This document shows, piece after piece, positions 33,788 through 43,159 of a stretch of 64,000 bases of DNA. The stretch is taken from the NCBI GenBank assembly GCA_026706385.1, contig JAPOYV010000087.1, positions 1-64,000 on the forward strand. Direction: 5' to 3'. Positions within the stretch are counted from its first letter, which is position 1, and every line of letters begins with the position of its first letter. Under the pieces are notes generated by a model. That model was not told the origin of the DNA, did not search any database, and saw nothing but the letters and a program-made list of their open reading frames with translations. Both the position numbers and the translations under genes were made by a program. Source of the DNA: Gammaproteobacteria bacterium. Lineage in GTDB: Bacteria > Pseudomonadota > Gammaproteobacteria > Pseudomonadales > Azotimanducaceae.

Positions 33788-35199
33788 GGTGCGATTCCCA
33801 GTCGGCTGGCGAGTGGATAGAGCCAGCCGAACCACGCGACGTACCACGGAACTCGATCCGGGTAGACGTAGACGCGAACGGGCCTTGCGTCCGCGATGTA
33901 GCGTCGGTAGGCATGCGCCACATCGGCGGTGGTCACGGCCTCGAGCCGTTCCCTCGTGTCGAGGGCCAGACGGCCATCGCCGCGCCACCAGTGCGCCTCG
34001 CCGATGGCTGCGGCCATTTCGCCGGACCGGTACGGGCGCGCCCACTCGCCCAAGAGCCGCTTGCGCTTGGCAGCGGCCAAGTTCTCTTCGCTGAGCCAGG
34101 ACAGCGAAGCGAGATCCTCAAGCGCTTCGTCGATGTAGCGGAACGCTGTTTCCTTGCGTCGGTACGGCAGGGCCGCGGTGGCCAGGAGCACGCCACCGCC
34201 GCGACGCCCCGGCATCACGATGTGTTGCGCGAAGAGCGCCTGGCGCCGCTCACGCACCAGCAGGTCCTCGAAGTCGCCGAAGTCCCGGAGCATGTCGAGC
34301 ATCAGCAGCACCGCGTCGGTGTCCGAGGCCGTTGCAGGCGGCAGGGCGAACGCCAAGGCGGCCGCCTCGGCGGGCGGGATGTCCTCGGTCAGCTCGATCT
34401 CCTCCGGGAAGGTCCAGTCCAACAGAGCCGGCACGTCCTCCGGCTTCTCGCCTCTCGCTGGCAAGGCACCGAACAGTGCTTTCACATCGCCCAGCAGGGG
34501 CTCGGGGTCGACCGGACCAGCGACGATCAGGTGCGCGTTCGGCGGGCCGTAGTAGCGTGCGTAGAAACGCCGGCATTGGTCGAGGGTCGCGCGGGCAATG
34601 TCCTCCCGGGTCCCGGCCGGGGGACTCGCATAGGGATGTCCCGCGAGGCCCGCCGCCATGCCGGCCACCAGTGCGCGGCGCTCCGGGTTGTTTTCCAGCC
34701 GCAGGCGGAGTTCCTCCGTGACGATCTTCTTCTCGTTATCGAGCGCATCCTGCGTGAGTGCGAGGTTGACCATGCGGTCCGCCTCCATCTCGAGGATCCG
34801 ACGGTGGTGTTGCGGCGCAATCCGCGATACGTAGACGGTCTGGTCCCAGTTGACGTAGGCGTTGCGGTAGCCGCCGTTCCGGGTGACGTACCGGGCATAG
34901 TCGCCGCGCGGAAACGTCGGCGTGCCGGCGAACATCAGGTGCTCGAACAGGTGGGCGAAACCGCGGCTGTCCGGGTCTTCGTTGGCCGCGCCAACGTGGT
35001 ACCAGACCTCCGTCGAGACCACGGGCATCCTCGGGTCCGCATAGATCGTCACCAGGAGGCCATTGTCCAGACGCTCCGTGACATATTGCGGTGTCGACTC
35101 GGTCGTCCTCTCAGCAGCAACCGACCAGGCCGCCGCGCCGGCGCAGGCGACCAGAACACCGGCCACGATGGGATGCGAACTACCGATGCGCATACTCAC
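33784..35199 (-). CDS. M16-family zinc peptidase, catalytic half
   Basis: 471 residues with an N-terminal signal (SSHPIVAGVLVACAGAAAWS then VAAE). The inverted zinc motif H83-L-F-E86-H87 (GFAHLFEHLMFAG) is intact, with the third ligand in the NEKKIVTEELRLRLENNP helix about 75 residues on. It is a periplasmic metallopeptidase cleaving small polypeptides or signal peptides. The start is a GTG at 35199: a GGGAG sits 6 bases in front of it, while the ATG at 35193 would be 12 bases away. It is translationally coupled to the non-catalytic partner. Confidence 0.9.
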   Translation of the reverse strand: MSMRIGSSHPIVAGVLVACAGAAAWSVAAERTTESTPQYVTERLDNGLLVTIYADPRMPVVSTEVWYHVGAANEDPDSRGFAHLFEHLMFAGTPTFPRGDYARYVTRNGGYRNAYVNWDQTVYVSRIAPQHHRRILEMEADRMVNLALTQDALDNEKKIVTEELRLRLENNPERRALVAGMAAGLAGHPYASPPAGTREDIARATLDQCRRFYARYYGPPNAHLIVAGPVDPEPLLGDVKALFGALPARGEKPEDVPALLDWTFPEEIELTEDIPPAEAAALAFALPPATASDTDAVLLMLDMLRDFGDFEDLLVRERRQALFAQHIVMPGRRGGGVLLATAALPYRRKETAFRYIDEALEDLASLSWLSEENLAAAKRKRLLGEWARPYRSGEMAAAIGEAHWWRGDGRLALDTRERLEAVTTADVAHAYRRYIADARPVRVYVYPDRVPWYVAWFGWLYPLASRLGIAP

Positions 35200-35394
35200 A
35201 ACAAACTCCCGCAACTGCGCCTGGAAAGTGTCCAGTTCGCGCCAAGACACCGCCGGGCGCCATGCCGCGGACGGAACGTACCACTGCCGCCTGTACCACG
35301 CGAACGGTCACGAGCCGAATCCTGCACCATGCTTGATGCGCCGCGGCGAAGCCCTGTACGCTGATCCCCACGTTCTTCTCGCCATTGGGGTTAA

Positions 35395-36504
<1,110 letters not shown>

Positions 36505-36533
36505 GCGTGGCCGAAACCCCAGGATTCGTACCC

Positions 36534-37532
36534 ATGGACCGAGACGCATGGCTCGCCCAAGTCACCGAGGAGGTGCTCGAGCCGGATCTGCCAATCTGCG
36601 ACCCCCACCACCACCTGTGGGACTACCCGGAGAGCCGCTACCTGCTCGATGAACTGCTGGCCGACATCGGCAGCGGCCACAACGTCACCTCGACCGTTTT
36701 CATGGAGTGCGGATCGATGTACCGCGCCGACGGTCCCGAGGCGCTGAAACCCGTCGGCGAGACCGAGTTCGTGAACGGCATCGCCGCAATGAGCGCCAGC
36801 GGCGGCTACGGCGGCGCGCGGGCGTGCGCGGCAATCGTCGGCTACGCGGACCTGAACCTCGGGCCGGCGGCCGGCCATGTGCTCGATGCGCACGCCGCGG
36901 CCAGTCCCCGGTTTCGCGGCATCCGGCATGCGGCGGGCTGGGATGCCAGCGACGAGGTGCGCAATTCCCACACCGCTCCGGTCCAAGGCATGATGGCGAG
37001 CCCGACGTTTCGCGCAGGCTTCGCGGAACTCGGCAAGCGAGGGATGACGTTCGACGGCTGGTTGTACCACCCGCAGATTCCCGACCTGACCGACTTGGCG
37101 CGCGCGTTTCCGGATCAGCCGATCATCTTCGATCACTTCGGGGGACCGCTTGGCATCGGTCCGTACGCAGGCAAGCGGTCCGAGATCTTCGAGTATTGGA
37201 AGGGAGCGGTCAGCGACCTGGCCAAGTGCACGAACGTCGTCGCCAAGCTCGGCGGTCTGGTCATGGCGATCAACGGCTTTGGGTTCCACAAGCGCGAGCG
37301 ACCGGCCACCTCGGACGAACTCGTCGCCGCCACGCGCGACTACTACCAGCACATGATCGACTGCTTCGGCGTCGACCGCTGCATGTTCGAGAGCAACTTC
37401 CCCGTCGACAAGGTGAGTTGCAGCTACCGCGTGCTGTACAACGCGTTCAAGAAGATCGCCGCGGGGTTCTCGGCGACCGAAAAGGCGGCGGTGTTCCACG
37501 ACACGGCCGTGCGCGCCTATCACGTCGGCTGA
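36534..37532 (+). CDS. Amidohydrolase-2 family metal-dependent hydrolase
   Basis: 332 residues from the ATG at 36534, or slightly longer from a GTG at 36507 just after the adhC stop. The PF04909-type metal motif DPHHHLWDYPESRY opens the TIM barrel. FDHFGGPLGIG and CMFESNFPVDKVS are the conserved later strands. The family contains lactonases and decarboxylases of aromatic or sugar-derived substrates. Its spacing suggests co-transcription with adhC and with the transporter that follows. The function is not specific enough to name. Confidence 0.87.
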   Translation: MDRDAWLAQVTEEVLEPDLPICDPHHHLWDYPESRYLLDELLADIGSGHNVTSTVFMECGSMYRADGPEALKPVGETEFVNGIAAMSASGGYGGARACAAIVGYADLNLGPAAGHVLDAHAAASPRFRGIRHAAGWDASDEVRNSHTAPVQGMMASPTFRAGFAELGKRGMTFDGWLYHPQIPDLTDLARAFPDQPIIFDHFGGPLGIGPYAGKRSEIFEYWKGAVSDLAKCTNVVAKLGGLVMAINGFGFHKRERPATSDELVAATRDYYQHMIDCFGVDRCMFESNFPVDKVSCSYRVLYNAFKKIAAGFSATEKAAVFHDTAVRAYHVG

Positions 37533-37569
37533 TACGCAGGCCAGCGAGGCGCCATCGTTCGTCGCGCTA

Positions 37570-38892
37570 TTGCGCGCACTAAGCGACCGGCGGCTGCGGC
37601 GGATCTTCCTGCTCGGAACCGCAAGCGGCTTCCCCTGGCTGTTGATCGGCTCGGCCATGACGGCCTGGCTCACGGACGTCGGCCTGTCCCGCACCGGCGT
37701 CGGCCTTTTCGGGGCCGTCTTCGTCCTTTACACCATCAACTTCCTGTGGGCACCCCTTGTCGACCACGTTCGCTTGCCGGTACTCGGACATCTGGGGCAG
37801 CGCCGCTCATGGATCATAGGATGCCAAGGTCTCCTGATCGTCTTCGCCGTGCTGCTGGCGGTCACCGGGCCCGCGGTCAGCCTGACCGCGACCGCGCTCA
37901 TCGCGATCGGCATCGCGGCCGCGTCAGCGACGCAAGACTTGGCGATCGACGCCTACCGGATCACGGTCATCGGCGAAGACGAACCCGAGCTACTCGGGCT
38001 CGCCGCGGCGATGGCCACCTGCGGCTGGTGGACGGGACTCAGCCTCCCGGGCGCCGTTGCGTTCTGGCTGGCTGATCCGATCGGTTGGCCGAACGTCTAC
38101 CTCGGCATGGCGGTGCTCGTGGTACCGGTCACGGTGATTGTCTGGCGGGTGTTCCAGGAACCGCCCCGCCCCGGCCCCATGCACTTCGACTCGGCCCGCC
38201 TGGACCGTTGGGTGCGGGACGCGTATGTCGACGCCGTTGCCGAGTTCTTCCGCCGCAACGGCGTGCAATTGGCGCTGGGCCTGTTGGCATTCATCTTCCT
38301 GTTCAAGATCGGCGAGGCCTTCCTAGGCCGCATGGTGATCCGCTTCTACATCGAAGTCGGCTTCAGTCATGCGGACATCGGCACGTATTCGAAAGGCCTC
38401 GGCTGGCTCGTCACCATGGTCTGCGCGGTGGCCGCCGGGCTTTTGACCGGCCGTTTCGGCGTCATCCGGGGATTGCTCCTGGCGGGCATCGGCATGGCCA
38501 CCACCAACCTGCTGTTTGCCTGGATTGCGATCGTGGGGCCGGACACCCGCGTGCTAGCTTTCGCCGTCGTCGCCGACGGCATCACGTCCGCCTTCTCGAC
38601 CGTCGCATTCGTGGCATTCATCTCCTACTACACCAGCCGCCTGCACGCGGCCGCCCAATACGGGGCGCTGGCATCCCTCGGCAATTCCGGCCGCGTCATG
38701 GTGGCCTCGGCCAGCGGCGTCGTGGTCGACCACGTACTGGGCGGATCCTGGGCGTCGTTCTTCGTCATCACCGCGTTGATGGTGACGCCGTCGCTCGGCA
38801 TCCTGGTATGGATTGGCCGCTGGATCGCGGTCAAGGACACGGCCGAGGACGCTCAAATGAACCAACCAAGGAAATCTCATGGCATCAACTGA
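37570..38892 (+). CDS. AmpG-like MFS transporter
   Basis: About 440 residues and 12 transmembrane segments of the PAT/AmpG branch of the major facilitator superfamily: LLGTASGFPWLLIGSAMTAW, NFLWAPLVDHVRLPVLGHLG, ASATQDLAIDAYRI and SYYTSRLHAAAQYGALAS. The family includes muropeptide permeases and acetyl-CoA transporter-like proteins. The true start is uncertain: the TTG at 37570 is the first standard start in this frame after the upstream stop, but plausible coding sequence (EAPSFVALLRALSD) extends in front of it. Its last 14 bases overlap the following SDR gene. Confidence 0.85.
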   Translation: MRALSDRRLRRIFLLGTASGFPWLLIGSAMTAWLTDVGLSRTGVGLFGAVFVLYTINFLWAPLVDHVRLPVLGHLGQRRSWIIGCQGLLIVFAVLLAVTGPAVSLTATALIAIGIAAASATQDLAIDAYRITVIGEDEPELLGLAAAMATCGWWTGLSLPGAVAFWLADPIGWPNVYLGMAVLVVPVTVIVWRVFQEPPRPGPMHFDSARLDRWVRDAYVDAVAEFFRRNGVQLALGLLAFIFLFKIGEAFLGRMVIRFYIEVGFSHADIGTYSKGLGWLVTMVCAVAAGLLTGRFGVIRGLLLAGIGMATTNLLFAWIAIVGPDTRVLAFAVVADGITSAFSTVAFVAFISYYTSRLHAAAQYGALASLGNSGRVMVASASGVVVDHVLGGSWASFFVITALMVTPSLGILVWIGRWIAVKDTAEDAQMNQPRKSHGIN

Positions 38893-39649
38893 ATCGACCA
38901 AGAACGTCGCCTTGATCGTCGGCGGCGGTCCAGGCATCAGCGCAAGCTGTGCGCGGCTGTTCTGCGGCAACGGCATGCGCGTCGCCATCGCCGCGCGGAC
39001 GCCCGACAAGCCCGCGCTCGTGGAACTCGCAGCCGAATACGACGTCACCAATTACGGCTGCGACGCCGCTGATCCGGACGCGGTGAGTGCGCTTTTCGAC
39101 GCGGTCGAGGCCGACCTCGGCAACCCCACGCTCGTCGTTCACAACATCGACGGCCGGATGCGCGACATCTTCCGCAAGGGCGTCGCCGAAGCGGAGCCCA
39201 AGCTGGTTCACGAGGTGCTGATGAACTCGCCCTACAGCGCATTCCTGGTGGCGCAGCAAGCCACGCAGAGGATGCTTGCCGGCCCGGCGGATGCCGCCGG
39301 AGACGGCCATCGCGGCACGATCATCTTCACCAACGCCAGCGCCGCGAAGAAAGGCTACGCGCGCAGCGGGGCATTCGCCATGGCCTGCCAGGCGAAGTCG
39401 GGGCTGGCCGAGAGCATGGCGAGGGAGTTGATGCCGCAAGGCATCCACATCGCCAGCGTGCCGATCGATGCGGCCATCGGTTGGACGCAGCCGGATGGCA
39501 CCCGGGCGCATCGCATGGCCGGTACGTCAGTGGACGACAACATGGCCGATCCCGATCGAATCGCAGACCTCTACCTGCAGTTGCACAAGCAGCACCGGTC
39601 GACCTGGGCGTTCGAGGTCGTCCTGCGGCCGTGGGTGGAGAACTGGTAG
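38879..39649 (+). CDS. Degenerate short-chain dehydrogenase-like protein
   Basis: 256 residues with the overall SDR layout but weak motifs: GGGPGISAS instead of TGxxxGIG, HNIDG instead of NNAG, and FAMACQAKSGLAES at the active site, where K173 is present but the tyrosine position is A169. The serine region is FTNASAAKK. It may have lost redox activity or be an atypical SDR. It overlaps the AmpG-like transporter by 14 bases, so they are one transcription unit. It converges on the molybdenum hydroxylase gene. Confidence 0.78.
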   Translation: MASTESTKNVALIVGGGPGISASCARLFCGNGMRVAIAARTPDKPALVELAAEYDVTNYGCDAADPDAVSALFDAVEADLGNPTLVVHNIDGRMRDIFRKGVAEAEPKLVHEVLMNSPYSAFLVAQQATQRMLAGPADAAGDGHRGTIIFTNASAAKKGYARSGAFAMACQAKSGLAESMARELMPQGIHIASVPIDAAIGWTQPDGTRAHRMAGTSVDDNMADPDRIADLYLQLHKQHRSTWAFEVVLRPWVENW

Positions 39650-39653
39650 AGGC

Positions 39654-41912
39654 CTACTCCCCAAACGCTGCCAACACCTTCGGCGGCGACATGGGCAACT
39701 CCCGCAGGCGTAGACCAACCGCGTCGTGGATGGCGTTGGCCACCGCCGCCATCGGGGGCGCGATCGGCACTTCGCCGACGCCTCTGACACCGTGGGGATG
39801 GGCATCGTTGGGGACCTCGACGACCACCGTGTCGATCATCGGCAGATCGGAAGCGACCGGCATGCGATAGTCCAGGAAGCCCGGATTGTCGAGCCGACCC
39901 GCATCGTCGAAGATGTACTCCTCGTTGAGCGCCCAGCCGATGCCTTGGGCGACCCCGCCCTGCATCTGACCTTCAACGTAGCCCGGGTGGATAGCGCGGC
40001 CGGCATCCTGCACTGCTGTGTAGCGAACCACCTCGACGCGGCCGGTCTCTTCGTCGACCTCGACGTCGCACACGTGGGTTGCGAACGCGGGGGCCGCCCC
40101 TTGGGCGTTCACCGACACCTGCGCGGCGATCGGGCCGCCGGTCTGTGCCGCCTTTGCGGCGAGATCCGCGAGCGACAGCGGCTCGAAATCCCCGGCGTTC
40201 GCGCCCGCCGGATGGGCATGGCCGTTTTTCCAGTCGACCGCCTCCGGGTCGATGTCCCATAACATCGCGGCTCGGTCGCGCAACTGCCTGACCACCCGTT
40301 CCGTAGCCTCCGACACTGCAGTACCCGCGGAGAAGGTGACCCGGCTGCCGCCCGTCGTGGCGCTGAAACCGATCGTGTTCGTGTCGCCCACCTGGGCGCT
40401 GACATTGCGGTAATGGATGCCGAGGGTCTCGGCCACGATGTTCACCATGGACGCGCGCGAGCCGCCGATGTCCGGGTGCCCGGTTGTCACCGCCACTGTC
40501 CCGTCCTCGTTGACGTTGACATGGGCACTCGACTCGCCGCCCACGTTGAACCAGAAGCCGCAGGCCACGCCGCGTCCCTGACCGTTCTTCCGCGACGCGT
40601 AGTGCGGATGGGCCTGGGCGGCCTTGAGCGTTTCCTCAAAGCCAATCCGGCGGAACGTCGGCCCGTACGCGGCACGCGTGCCTTCCCGCGCGGCGTTCCT
40701 GAGGCGGAATTCGATGGGGTCGATGTCGAGTTCCCGCGCCAACTCGTCGATCACCGATTCCACCCCGAACGCCGCGATCGGCGAGCCGGGTGCCCGGTAC
40801 GCGTTGCACTTGGGCCGGTTCGCGACCACGTCGTAGCCGACCACCTTGACGTTGTCGATGGCGTAGGGCGCAAACGAGCAATTGCACGCCGCGCGCACCG
40901 GCGAACCGGGGAAGGCCCCGGCCTGAAAACGGAACGTGGCCTCGGCAGCGACGATGCGTCCGTCGCGCCGGGCGCCGATCTTGATCGTGTTCGAGGATCC
41001 CGCGGTCGGCCCGGTCGCGCGGAACACCTCCTCGCGGGTCATCACCATCTTCACCGGGGCGCCCGATTTGCGCGACAGCGTATAGGCCAGCGGTTCCAGG
41101 TAGACGATGGTCTTGCCGCCGAATCCGCCGCCGATCTCCGCTGGAATCGCGCGGATGTCGGACAGTCTCGCGCCGGTCATCTTGGCGGTGGCGTTGCGGA
41201 CCATGAACTGCCCCTGGCTCGAGCTCCAGATCGTCGCGCGTCCGTCCGCCGCCACGCTGACCAGGCACGCATGCGGCTCGATGTAGCCCTGGTGGACGGG
41301 CCTCGTCTTGAAGTGCCGCTCGATGACGACATCGGCCGCAGCGAAGCCATCGTCCACGTCGCCGAGCGTGAAGGCCATACGGCTCGCCACGTTGGTCGGC
41401 GCGTCCGGCGCCGAGTCGTCGCCGTCCGTGCGCAGGAAGTCGTGCAGCACCGGTGCGTCGGAGCCCATCGCGTCGTCGACGTCGATGACCCACGGCAGCG
41501 GCTCGTAGTCGACCTCGACCAGGTCCAGAGCCGCTTCGGCCGCTTGCGCCGTGGTCGCCGCCACCGCCGCAACAGCGTGGCCCGCGTAAAGAGCCTTGTC
41601 GCGCGCCATGACATTGCGGCTGACGAAGCGCATGTCGGCAGGGCCGACCATCACGGGTTCATCGAGCGGGAAGTCGACCAGGTCGGCTCCCGACATCACG
41701 GCTTTCACGCCGCGTGCGGCGGCTGCCCGGTCCAGGTTGATCGATCGGATGCGCGCGTGCGGAAGCGGGCTGCGCAGCACCTTGCCCCAGAGCATGCCCG
41801 CCTGCGTGAAGTCCGCGCCGAATGCCGCCCGGCCGGTGACCTTGTCCTCGCCGTCAGGACGGATCGTCCGCTTGCCGATCCACTGGTTGCCGGACTCGTC
41901 GTCCACGATCAT
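39654..41912 (-). CDS. Xanthine dehydrogenase/aldehyde oxidase-family molybdopterin-binding subunit
   Basis: 752 residues, large (Moco-binding) subunit of the molybdenum hydroxylase family. It starts WIGKRTIRPDGEDKVTGRAA; the Moco-binding segments include EIGGGFGGKT, YRAPGSP (a CYRAPG-like loop with AYRAPG here) and the C-terminal GVRGVGEVPIAPPMAAVANA carrying the catalytic glutamate. It would hydroxylate an aldehyde, purine or N-heterocycle. The small 2Fe-2S subunit and the FAD subunit that normally accompany it are absent on both sides, so it may work with partners encoded elsewhere. Confidence 0.92.
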   Translation of the reverse strand: MIVDDESGNQWIGKRTIRPDGEDKVTGRAAFGADFTQAGMLWGKVLRSPLPHARIRSINLDRAAAARGVKAVMSGADLVDFPLDEPVMVGPADMRFVSRNVMARDKALYAGHAVAAVAATTAQAAEAALDLVEVDYEPLPWVIDVDDAMGSDAPVLHDFLRTDGDDSAPDAPTNVASRMAFTLGDVDDGFAAADVVIERHFKTRPVHQGYIEPHACLVSVAADGRATIWSSSQGQFMVRNATAKMTGARLSDIRAIPAEIGGGFGGKTIVYLEPLAYTLSRKSGAPVKMVMTREEVFRATGPTAGSSNTIKIGARRDGRIVAAEATFRFQAGAFPGSPVRAACNCSFAPYAIDNVKVVGYDVVANRPKCNAYRAPGSPIAAFGVESVIDELARELDIDPIEFRLRNAAREGTRAAYGPTFRRIGFEETLKAAQAHPHYASRKNGQGRGVACGFWFNVGGESSAHVNVNEDGTVAVTTGHPDIGGSRASMVNIVAETLGIHYRNVSAQVGDTNTIGFSATTGGSRVTFSAGTAVSEATERVVRQLRDRAAMLWDIDPEAVDWKNGHAHPAGANAGDFEPLSLADLAAKAAQTGGPIAAQVSVNAQGAAPAFATHVCDVEVDEETGRVEVVRYTAVQDAGRAIHPGYVEGQMQGGVAQGIGWALNEEYIFDDAGRLDNPGFLDYRMPVASDLPMIDTVVVEVPNDAHPHGVRGVGEVPIAPPMAAVANAIHDAVGLRLRELPMSPPKVLAAFGE

Positions 41913-41934
41913 CCCTACCTCGCCAGGCTGCGCA

Positions 41935-43065
41935 TCAGCCTTCCTTGATTTCGAACTTGATCAGGTTGCGGACGCCTGGGGAGGCAACCGCTTCACCGTC
42001 GACGAATCTCGGCGCGTAGCGGAATCCACGCACGGCTTCCAGCGCCGCGGTTTCGAAGCCGACGCCCCCGTCAGATTCGACGACCTTCGCGTCTCGCACG
42101 AAGCCACTCTCGTCGACATCGAACTCCATCTGTACCCAGCCTTCGATGCGCTGCCGCCACGCGCTGGCCGGGTACGTCGGCGCCTGCTTGTATAGCGCCT
42201 GGAGGCCTGACGTGCCGCCAGAAGATGTCAAACGGCCAATCGCCAGGCAGTGTTTCGTTGCCTCGTCGCGCAAACCGGATTCCTCAAGCACCGTCACCAG
42301 GCTCCTATGCGCCATCAGCACCAGCGACCGCACGGCCGGCCGGTCCGCCTCTCCCCGACGCGCATGCGCGAGCGTGGCCTCGAAATGCCCGGCCGCATCG
42401 CCCCACCCGTGTTTGGCGCGGATCTTGCCAAGCCAGTAGTTCCCGAGCGCCAAGCCATCGGCGTCATCGAGCCCCTCGAACGCGGTTGTCGCCTCCTCGA
42501 GCAGCCTGAGACCTTGGCGGCCACCGATCCGCATCCCGACCATCAATTGGGCGTGGGCGATGGACGCACTCTCGTCCAAGTCGTGCAGGCGGGCAATCCT
42601 CTCCGCCCGGCGGAGGTGCTTGCGGACGGCGGACAAGGGCGCCGCTGTCACCAGCGCAATCTCCACTTGAGCGAGTTCCGGGGCATCTTCGCCGTGGGCG
42701 TCGCGCATCAACTTGCGCGCATCTTTGAGAACGTCGTAGGCATCGCCGTACCGGCTCGCCTTGCTGAGCGCATGGCCGTGGTTGTATGCGAGCGTCGCAA
42801 GGCGGCGTCCATCCCCGGCGAAAAGCGTCTCGCCAAGCCGTCTGACCTGTTCCGCATGGGTGGCCGCCTCGCCATGGCGGCCGTCCGAGGAGGCGGCAAG
42901 GTACGCCTCGTAAGCTGCGCGGAAGTCGTGGCTCCTTGCAGCGAGGGGTTCCCCCTCGCGCTCCCCGGCTGAGGGCTCTCCCGCCGCGAACGACGCAACT
43001 GTTGCGGCAGCGATCCCGAGGCAAGCAAGCCTGGGAAGGAAGCGGCGCTTGGTGGAACTGGTCAT
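41935..43065 (-). CDS. Secreted TPR-like protein with C-terminal TonB domain
   Basis: 376 residues. A signal peptide (KRRFLPRLACLGIAAATVAS then FAA-G) is followed by 13 residues, 30-42, encoded by a palindromic repeat element (42941-42978). After that comes a helical TPR-like region (AATHAEQVRRLGETLFAGDG, TLAYNHGHALSKASRYGDAY and further repeats), and residues 300-376 form a TonB C-terminal fold: VQMEFDVDESGFVRDAKVVE, FETAALEAVRGFRYAPRFVD. There is no transmembrane energy-transduction helix beyond the signal, so it is probably periplasmic rather than a true TonB. The ATG at 43065 gives a normal signal peptide. Confidence 0.8.
   Translation of the reverse strand: MTSSTKRRFLPRLACLGIAAATVASFAAGEPSAGEREGEPLAARSHDFRAAYEAYLAASSDGRHGEAATHAEQVRRLGETLFAGDGRRLATLAYNHGHALSKASRYGDAYDVLKDARKLMRDAHGEDAPELAQVEIALVTAAPLSAVRKHLRRAERIARLHDLDESASIAHAQLMVGMRIGGRQGLRLLEEATTAFEGLDDADGLALGNYWLGKIRAKHGWGDAAGHFEATLAHARRGEADRPAVRSLVLMAHRSLVTVLEESGLRDEATKHCLAIGRLTSSGGTSGLQALYKQAPTYPASAWRQRIEGWVQMEFDVDESGFVRDAKVVESDGGVGFETAALEAVRGFRYAPRFVDGEAVASPGVRNLIKFEIKEG
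42941..42978. repeat. Palindromic element copy inside a coding sequence
   Basis: GCGAGGGG (42941-42948) pairs with CCCCTCGC (42952-42959) across a TTC loop, and the tail to 42978 matches the left-edge element with one difference (GAGGGCTC versus GAAGGCTC). On the minus strand it is read in frame as EPSAGEREGEPLA, directly after the signal peptide of the TPR/TonB protein. The insertion adds a charged, flexible linker without breaking the gene. Confidence 0.8.
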
Positions 43066-43159
43066 GGCTGGGAACTGTCGATGAATAAGGAGTCCAAAGC
43101 GAACGGGCACCCTAAAGGACCCCCCGGAAACCGTCAACGATCCGAGCAGAGTAACCTCC

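Noticed and set aside
33703-35364. 553-codon plus-strand open frame opposite the M16 peptidase pair
   Set aside because: Antisense shadow; the minus strand has signal peptides and HXXEH in proper order.
40413-41948. 511-codon plus-strand open frame opposite the molybdenum hydroxylase
   Set aside because: Mirror of a well-supported gene in high-GC sequence; composition is Arg/His/Asp/Gly-rich with no motif.
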